Shown here in pieces: positions 56,242-64,000 of a stretch of DNA of 64,000 bases; positions within the stretch are counted from its first letter, which is position 1; every line of letters begins with the position of its first letter. Origin of the DNA: Macrophomina tecta. Lineage: Eukaryota > Ascomycota > Dothideomycetes > Botryosphaeriales > Botryosphaeriaceae. Below the pieces are notes generated by a model, which was not told where the DNA came from, made no database searches, and worked only from the letters and a program-made list of their open reading frames with translations. The DNA lies in contig JAKSGN010000033.1 of NCBI GenBank assembly GCA_024180945.1, positions 1,798,001 through 1,862,000 on the forward strand. The letters are read 5' to 3'. A program made the translations under genes and the position numbers.

Positions 56242-57764
56242 TGGGGGCGGCGTCAGAGGAGCGCGCAGGACATGCTGCGCAGGGAGGCGTCGCGGGCGCT
56301 GAGATGGGCGGCGAATATGACGGATGGAGGATCGGACGCGATGCGATGCGAGAGGCACGAGTAATGGGTGAGCTGGAGGCCGCGAGTTTTCGTCACTGCT
56401 GCTAGCCGCTGCGCACGCGGGAAGAACACCAACGACCGGGCCACTTATTTCCATCGCACGCCACGTTCCGCCTTCAGGAAGCAGGGCCGAGCGCGCCGCG
56501 GATTGGTGCGCGCGCCCGCGACAATCGACGCCGGGGCGCTGAGGCCGCAGTTGGCCATGCCTTTAAAGAGATCTGCCCCAGGGTGATCTCATGCCGCTTG
56601 GACTGCGCGACAAAATGGCGCAGGGGGCGTTGCTGATGAATCGACCTGCGGATGCGCGGTCATCGCTCATCTAGAGGAATAGCGCCGGCCGCCCACACAA
56701 GACGGCTCCGCCAGCGCAGCGAAAAATTGCGGTGCTGACGCAGAAGCTTCGAGCGCCTCCCGCTGCCTAAGGCCGCCCGGCGATCGCGGCCGGTCGCGCA
56801 GAGCTTGTCTCCGGCTGGATAACGCGGCACTGTCGCCTTCAGCCCTACGCCGTCAGCCTCGCCTCATCTAAGGGAAACAGCATCATACGTGCGAATGCTG
56901 GTGCGAGCCTGGTCGGCCGAGATAAAGTAAGCGCATGTACATACCTCATCGGCCGGGTGCCTGCCGGCCGTTGCCGCACCCCTCCCAGCCCATCAAATCA
57001 CGCAGTATCCAATGGCCCATCGGCTCGCTACTCCATTTTTGGTCCATCTCCAAAACCCTTCCATGTCACGAGTGCGTGATGAGCGTTTTTCGAATCGACC
57101 TCTTCTTGCGAATCGGCGCCGTTTCGCTCCCCCTATAAACCACACCTCACCGCTGTGGGGGCTTTTTCCACTTGGCTTCAACCGACCCGCATAGCTCTGC
57201 CTGGCTGGCTGACCGGTTTCCCCGACCAACATATCAACCTCGAAGGTGAACAGCGCGCCTACAGACACCGTCACACGCCTTTTACCGCCGTTGGTCCCCT
57301 GGGAAACCACCTAGTGGAGTTGAAGTGTCCACGCTTACACTCCTGTCGGCATCGCACACACCCTTCTTGATCCTCTGAAGACGCTAGCTTGGTTTGAACT
57401 ATTAGTCTTAGTTCTCTCTGCTACATAATTCATGCTATTCACCTTCCAACGGCCACTGTGCCTGGTATCTTACGTCCCACAATTAACTACTTGCCTCCCC
57501 ATACCCAAAACCCAAAACATACACTTTTGATAGCTCAATCTTTCTGACGATCAACGCCAATAACGATCATCCGAAAGTCCTTCCATCTAGTGATCTAATC
57601 CTAGGCTCTACCCCCCTAAACACGTCCTGAAATGGGTGTAAAGTGTCTGCACAACGGCAGGACCAGTCTCTCCTCGGACCACAACTGGATAGACGGCATC
57701 AGAATTCTACCGACTTCTCGATTTTGTACAGACCGTCTGCGGATGCTTCCGGCTTTCGAGTTGT
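56242..57764. promoter_or_regulatory. Upstream region of the Zn2Cys6 gene and 3' side of the MFS gene
   Basis: About 1.5 kb. The left half (to about 56900) is GC-rich and should carry the transcription factor's promoter; the right half is AT-richer, as for a 3' UTR. No gene was recognised. Confidence 0.45.
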
Positions 57765-59655
57765 TTACTGGGGGTCTGTGGCAACCATCGTCGGAGGAAT
57801 GCCTTTCTCGTTCAGATTTTCTTCGTCGTCACCACTGTACGCAAACTTCGAATGGCGACGAATAGCTGCACCCTTGAAATAGAAGACGAACGGAATGGCA
57901 CAGCAGGCAAGACCGATAAACGCAAGGAGCGTGGAAGCCCACTGATAGCCGAGGCGGTGGTACATCTGCTCCGTGAAGAGAACTACTCCAGCTCCCCAGA
58001 AAGATCGGATGAAGGTCTTGGCTGCTAACGCGGAGGCGGCTTGGTGCTGATAAGAGTCGACGAGGTAGTTGTTGGCGGCGTTGTACAGGAAAATAAAACC
58101 AAAGCCGACAGGGAAACCGCCTAGAGCGGGGCCAACCCAGATGAGCCTCGGATATGAGGTCCAGGCAAAGATGAACAAGCCAATGGGAATGAACCAGCAA
58201 GAGCACATCATCGGCCAAAGACGAACCTCGGCTGGGGGCTTGCCGTCATGCTTCTCAGAGAGGTACAGATAATGCTTGTTGACCCAAGGAGAGCAGACAG
58301 CGCTGGCAACCACCCCCACCGCAAGAGGAATAAACATGAGTCCAGTTGTTGAGGCGCTATAGCCTTTGCCCTCCTGGAACACAATCGGGAACCTGGCAGC
58401 TGTTAGTGGACTGTATCGACCGCTGCTTCCCAGCCTTACTTACGCAACGAAGAACATGTACAACAGTCCGTACAAGACACTCATGTATAGAGAGATGAAG
58501 AAGACGATGGGCTCAAGGAACAGAAGCTGGAAGGGGCGGAGTAAGAATATGGACATACGCTCTGCAAAAGAGCGCTTGTCCAGATCCTCCTCAGTGACAT
58601 ACTTGTCATCACCCGTCTCCTTCCTCATCTTCTTCGCACGTTTGGCCAGCAGACTGGGCGTATAGGTCTCCGGAACAGTGAATGTAATGAGGAACCAGGC
58701 GACACCGGAAAGGATTAGTTGGATCCAGTAAAGCCACCTCCACCCGAGACCATCAGCCAAGAAACCACCAATCAAGGGGCCGATAGCAGGACCGATGAAC
58801 CTACGAAAAAGTCAGAATGCTAATTTGGGGAGTTAGGAAAACATGACGTACGGCGCCGCACTGAAGGCCGCCATCGGCACCCCTCGTTCCTCATTCTTCC
58901 AAAGATCTGCCAATGTTCCGCCGACTAGAGTCATAGGAGCGCTGAAAGCAATGCCGTCGATGGCGCGACCAACAAGCAGGGTCGTAATGTTCTTGGAAAG
59001 AGCGCCGGGCAAGATGAAGAGGACGGCGATGAGTAGGGTCGAGGCATAGATTGGTCTCCTGCCGACAACCTCGCTGAGGGGAGCGAAAGCCATGGGCCCT
59101 GTTGTGGTTTGGTCAATGATCTGATATTGTTAAACAGTAGCGAAGCGACTTACCAACACCGAATCCAACGACAAAGAGCGTGATGGCTAGCAGTCCAACT
59201 TCTCTTGAAACGCCAAACTCGTTTGCCGGACTCTCAATGTCTGCGGTGATGACGGAGCTATTGAGTGCCACGACGAAGCAAGTAAAGGCAACACACATGG
59301 TGCACCACCACTTGTACGCCTTGCTCCAATTCTTCGGGTTTTCGGGATCATCGACCTTCCACGTCACAAGCTCGTAGCGCTCGTACTTTCCTGTCTGGCG
59401 GGATCGGACGGTCTTCAGGATAGTCCCTTCAGCAGTCTCTTGAGTGTATTCGTCTAGCCGAGCCCTGTTACTCAATGTACGAGAGGGAAGGTTGACAAGA
59501 TCTTCTCCCGTAGGTCGTGACGAGGTCCTGGTGTGGCTTGTGTTGATAGGCTGGAAGCCTGGTTGGGCAAAGTCCTGGGCGTGGGTCTCATCAAGCTTTG
59601 TGCTCGAGCTGTCCGAGCTCGAGGCTCTCGTGCGACGGCTCTCAGTATCTGCCAT
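57765..59655 (-). CDS. MFS transporter, DHA1 polyamine/drug type (Tpo1-like)
   Basis: A predicted twelve-helix H+ antiporter of the plasma membrane, related to yeast Tpo polyamine/multidrug exporters; the substrate is inferred only. Exons 59655-59154, 59098-58852, 58800-58444 and 58392-57765 give 577 aa. The N-tail is Ser/Thr-rich and ends in [17 protein letters not shown], the signature before helix 1. Also seen are [17 protein letters not shown] (loop 2-3, motif A region), [21 protein letters not shown] (helix 4-5), [25 protein letters not shown] and FSAERMSI-like loop context ([20 protein letters not shown]). The C-half has [21 protein letters not shown]. The start ATG at 59655 gives the complete tail. 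No splice or frame damage. Confidence 0.92.
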
Positions 59656-62220
59656 GTTCTCAAGGCGTCATGAAAGGGATTGATTGGAAATGAATGTGCT
59701 GTGACATTCGAGCCAGGGGCGGTCAGGGTCAATATATAGGCAGACGAAGGGCATTCCCACTCTCGGTCAGCCCTATGGCGAGGACGGGTAACTCTCGGGA
59801 TAGCAGCTCTGATCAAACATTGACGCAGCCACAATCTTTTGAGATCAGGTCTCTGAGACCATTCTGGGCCAAGCTAAAGGGCGATTGCTTCCAGGGCCTT
59901 GCGTAAACAGGAATGATCTGATGGACGACAGCCAGTCAAGCAAGCCCCAAGATATCCCCGAGAGGTCGTGCCAAGACTCTCGAGCCCGAACTTCACAGAT
60001 AAAGCGACGACGCCCAGAGGAGGCTTTGAGAGTATGAGAAGCCACAGCACCTCGGGCCGCTCTTGTGACTCGTGGGCCTTCCAACAGCTGGAGTGCCCAT
60101 CCTTCTTTATCTTAGGCATCTCATAGCTCCGACTTTCGCAGCCCTGGCCCCTCCCGCGCCGAGTTTTTCGCGAGCGGACCCGTGTTCCCAGCTCTTGCGG
60201 CGCATTTGAGAAAGCCAAGTCTTCCATTGACACAGTATCAGCAGCAGGGCGATCCTGTGACGTGCGACTGATCGACTGGGCGATCTCTGAGCTCATGTCT
60301 GCGGCAGCTTCGAGGCGTGAAGTAGGTGTTGACGGCAGTCGGGCGCGAGGAGTTGCGTGGAGGGCCGGGATGCAGGCGAGTCATGCAACGCTCGCTCATG
60401 GGGGCGTCAAGCTGATATCACGCAAGCAGAGCGTCCCGCACGGGCTGGTCGGAGTGTTGTGCAATGGTTGCATGCCAGTGCAGGGTTGCGGATGGCCAGA
60501 CCGTATTCCCCGCGTTTCTACCAGCGATTCTTCAAGGGCGCAGGATCACAGCGGCATGCGTGCATTAAGGCCCCTTGGCTCCGCATGTGATCGCTTCACA
60601 AAGTTTGGAGATCACCTCACGAGCGTGCAGCGCGCGGGACCGGCGGGGTGGCGGGAGCGACAGCTCGAGCACGGAGCGATGCTGACACGGGCGCCGTGCG
60701 CAGCATTGTGCCATCGAGGCGGCCGTGGTGCTCATGATATGCAAAGCCAAGGCGCTGGGTGGAGTTCATGCAGTGCCGCACAGCCCGCAGCGACGACGGG
60801 TGCTGGCGCACGCCGCGAGCAAGGATGCGCGCAGTCCCTTGGACGGTAGCGCATGCGCTGTGGACGGAATCGAAGATTCACAGCTCCAGATAGGCCCTCG
60901 CCCGCCCTGGTCCTGGCATATATTGTCATCGGCTGTGCGGCGGAAGAGGCTGTTGACGGCGTGGAGAGCGGATTGGCTGGCGGCGCAGCGTACAGCGTGC
61001 GAGGGGCGCCCGGGCGGGCGGTGCTGCTTGCGCGCTCCGGCTCGATCGCGGGAGGGCGGCGTGCTGCTTATCAGGCGTGGCCGGAGGCTGGCGCTGGGGG
61101 CAGACGGAGTGCGAGCAGCTCCGGGGATATCAACATCTGGTCGTCTGCAGCGCGAGCACGGGCTAGCTGAGAGCGTTGCGGATTGGCAGCAGGCGTCGCT
61201 GGAGCAGCTGGGGGGGGGGGGGCCGCTGGGGCCGCGCGCGCCGGCTGAGACACAACGTCGCGTTCTGTCGCCGTCTCCGCACCGGCAGCATCTGACAACT
61301 TCGGTCCACGTCCTTCAAGGTACAGAATCGCGTACCCACGGCAAAACCCAGCGACAAGCCTCGCCCACAGCCCCGGGTGCCGTACTCGCAACGCACTCTT
61401 GCCCGCATCGGTCGCTTTTTGCGTGAGTCGCCGCTGCACGCTCCGCCCCATTGGCAGGCGTGATAGAGCAGCCCGCTCGACTGGTGACTGCAAGGCAAAA
61501 GCAGGCAAACGCGCACCCACGCGCTCCCGAGACCCGCCTGCCGCAAGCTCAGCTGCTCGACCTGCTCGCTCGATCGCACTTGACGTCGAACGTCCGATCC
61601 GACTGGCCGCTGCTTTGCCAAATCCATCCTCATATCCCTGTCATACCTGCCCCCAGCGGCCCTGCTGCAGCTCCCATTCAATTGCCCTTATCCATCCAGC
61701 GCTATAATGGGTAAGTCTCATTAGCCTGCCTGTGCCTGCGCCTTTTCAACCCCCGCAGCCTCCTCCTCCTCGCTGCAGACCCTCTCCAACCTCACCCCAA
61801 GCCTTGAGACTCACCGCGCCCGAAGCAGACACCTCCGACTCCTACCGCCCTGCCACGGTAAGTCGTGCTCCCCACTGCCCTCTGCCCGCCCGCCCGCCCC
61901 CTCCATCAGGGTACATGAATCACGGCCGAGGCCACCTTGCACCACTGCGCCCGCCCGCAGAGCCGCGCTGGCGGCGCGGAGGCGTCGAGGATGCTTGGTC
62001 GTTGGAATTGGCTGCCGCCTCTTCGCCCTCACGCTCCACGGCGCGCGCGCGGTTGAGCTACGGAACTTCCCCTAGCCGACCGTTGCGCCAGAACCACCTG
62101 CCCTGCAGCTTCCTGCCCTCACCCACAACCCGCAACCCCCATCACCGCGCACTCCCAACCAATCTCATCAGGCGGCCTACCGCACGCTTATAAAAGCGCC
62201 ACCGCCGCCTCGCTTGCACC
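59656..62220. promoter_or_regulatory. 2.6 kb divergent region between the MFS gene and the Gbp2-like gene
   Basis: Holds both promoters. Long frames here (60725-61426 plus, 61071-61520 minus) are Ala/Arg/Gly-rich with no motif and overlap on both strands, as expected in GC-rich spacer. A G-run lies at about 61208-61218. From about 61690 the plus strand becomes C-rich and contains strong donor-like GTAAGT sites, probably the 5' UTR of the next gene. Confidence 0.45.
62189..62196 (+). promoter_or_regulatory. TATA-box-like sequence before the Gbp2-like gene
   Basis: TATAAAAG ends 24 bp before the start codon. A functional TATA box here would leave almost no 5' UTR, so it may serve a short transcript form or be fortuitous. 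Confidence 0.3.
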
Positions 62221-64000
62221 ATGGACGCACCACCTACTGACGCCTACCCCAACCACCAGCGCGAAAGGTCCCGCTCGCCGCGTCGCCGTTCGCGTAGCCC
62301 TCGCCGCAGCCGACGCTCCTACTCACCGCGCAGTCGCTCGCGCAGCCGCGACGACTATCGCCGCAGCGATCGCCGCTCGCGCTCGCCTATGACTGGTGCT
62401 GCTACCGCAGCTGGTGGATACTCAGGTTCTTACGCTGCCTCGCGTGGTGTGCCGCCAGTCCGCAGCGTCGAAGAAAAGGCTGTAGCCAAGGAACAGATGA
62501 TGGCCTCACTGCGCGAGTCTTCCCAGCAGGACCGTCGTGTCTACGTCGGCAACCTGTCGTACGATGTCAAGTGGCATCATCTCAAGGACTTCATGAGACA
62601 GGGTAAGCTGGCCTCCCGTCCGTCACCTGCTCTCGCGCGCACCGCTGACAATTGCCCTCGCCGCAGCCGGAGAGGTCCTGTTCGCCGATGTACTCTTACT
62701 TCCCAATGGAATGTCGAAGGTGGGCTGACTATGGCTGGTCTTTCTGGTTTTCTCTGGTTATTTTGGAACATTGGATTGACGGATGGGACGGTGTCCTCGG
62801 GTTGATGTAGGGATGCGGGTAAGTGACACCGCGAAGCACGCCACGCGCAGAACAACCGACTGATTTGCTCAGGATTGTGGAATACGCCACCAGGGAGCAG
62901 GCCCAGCAGGCCGTTCAGACTCTTTCGAACCAGAACCTCATGGGCCGTCTTGTCTACGTTCGCGAAGTAAGTCCAATCCCGCACACGCAACAATCCTCTA
63001 CAACGAGAACGCGATGACACTAATATAGTCGACGTGCCACGAAAAGGATCGCGAGGCTGAGCCCCGATTCACTGCACCTCCCTCCGTTGGTCGTGGAGGT
63101 TATGGAGCCATGGGCGGCGGCCGCGGCGGCAGCTTTGACGCCTACGGAGGCGGCGGTTATGGAGGCGGTGGACGCCAGCTCTACGTCTCCAACGTATGTT
63201 TATCCCATTCTGCTTTCTGCTAACTTTTCCCAAGGAATCGGTTCGTTGACTCATGTCACTAGCTTCCCTACAACGTTGGCTGGCAGGACCTGAAGGACTT
63301 GTTCCGCCAGGCGGGTAAGCATGATTTGATCGACTCTGAAGTGGCCGTCCCCATGTGCTCACCTTGCCGTGCAGCTCACACAGGTTCCGTGCTCCGCGCC
63401 GATGTCCATCAGACCCCCGACGGCCGGATGAAGGGCTCCGGTATTGTCGTCTTCGAGACGCCCGACGATGCTCGCAACGCCATCCAGCAATTCAACGGAT
63501 ATGAATGGCAGGGTCGTACTCTTGAAGTGAAGGAAGATCGCTTCGCTGGTCCTCCCGGCTACGGTCGTGGCGGATTTGGCGGTGGTTTTGGCCGCGGTGG
63601 CTTTGGTGGCCGTGGAGGATTCGGCGCTAGAGGCGGGTTTGGTTATGGCGCCCGCGGCGGCTACGGTGGTGCTGGCTTTGGCGGTGGCATGGCTACCGGG
63701 TTCGACGCTCAAGCCATCCCTGCTGGCCCTCCTAACCCCTTCACCGACTACGCAACCTCTGGTGGAGAGCGTAGCAACATCATCTACGTCCGCAACGTAG
63801 GCGTCCTGAAAACCATACCTTGTTCGCACAATTCTAACTTGTCGTAGCTTCCTTGGTCTACCAGCAACGAGGATCTTGTCGAGCTCTTCACGACGATTGG
63901 CAAGGTTGAACGCGCCGAAATTCAATATGAGCCCAACGGACGCTCTCGTGGTACTGGCGTCGTCGAATTCGATACCGCCGAGAACGCTGAGACTGCTATT
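62221..64000 (+). CDS. GBP2: Gbp2/Hrb1-like SR-type protein with three RRMs, 3' end outside window
   Basis: A shuttling RNA-binding protein; yeast Gbp2/Hrb1 couple mRNA splicing quality control and export. Exons: 62221-62602, 62667-62719, 62811-62818 (8 nt), 62873-62966, then exons from about 63047 to beyond the window, with further introns at about 63196-63262, 63314-63373 and 63799-63847. Order: an Arg/Ser-rich N-terminus (RSRSPRRRSRSPRRSRRSYS), RRM1 (RRVYVGNLSYDVKW; SKGCGIVEYATREQAQQAV), a Gly-rich linker, RRM2 (RQLYVSNLPYNVGWQDLKDL; MKGSGIVVFETPDDARNAI), a long RGG/GFGG-rich linker, and RRM3 (NIIYVRNLPWSTSNEDLVEL; SRGTGVVEFDTAENAETAI), cut by the right edge. The ATG at 62221 opens the conserved RS region. 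Confidence 0.92.

Noticed and set aside
60725..61426. 233-codon plus-strand open frame in the spacer before the Gbp2-like gene
   Set aside because: No motif and low-complexity composition; GC-rich DNA readily gives such chance frames.

Overview
The window is nuclear DNA of a filamentous ascomycete (Pezizomycotina). Evidence: genes broken by many 50-100 nt introns with GT..AG ends, fungus-specific families (Zn2Cys6 regulator, PX-DUF3818 protein, fungal MFS clades, GMC alcohol oxidase), and a block of AT-rich DNA with the signature of repeat-induced point mutation (RIP). Class or species cannot be named from the sequence alone.

Layout. 1-13.9 kb, GC-normal and gene-bearing: a PX-domain lipid/trafficking protein (cut by the left edge), an ARS2/SERRATE-type RNA protein, a TspO/translocator protein, a monocarboxylate-type MFS transporter and a second MFS transporter. 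13.87-37.19 kb: a 23 kb repeat block without host genes. It holds an intact Fot1/pogo-type DNA transposon with perfect 45-bp terminal inverted repeats, then four RIP-degraded Tad1-like LINE copies. Copy 2 (+) is split near its 3' end by copy 3 (-), with a 15-bp target duplication. Copy 3 is itself split by a second, dead Fot1-like element. Copy 4 carries a further insertion of about 0.38 kb. 37.2-64 kb, GC-normal: a DDHD phospholipase, a long gene-free stretch, a peroxisomal alcohol oxidase, a secreted App1-like protein, mitochondrial succinyl-CoA:3-oxoacid CoA-transferase, a Zn2Cys6 transcription factor, a polyamine-type MFS transporter, and a Gbp2-like three-RRM protein cut by the right edge.

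The host genes look like ordinary, mostly unrelated housekeeping or accessory loci rather than one pathway. I reconstructed exon structures by hand from splice signals and reading frame, and the exon lengths sum to whole codons for every complete gene. The strongest points for a second look are the intact transposon inside RIP-killed DNA, the nested LINE-LINE inverted repeat, and an 8-nt microexon inside the RNP1 motif of the Gbp2-like gene. I found no convincing new defence or metabolic system.
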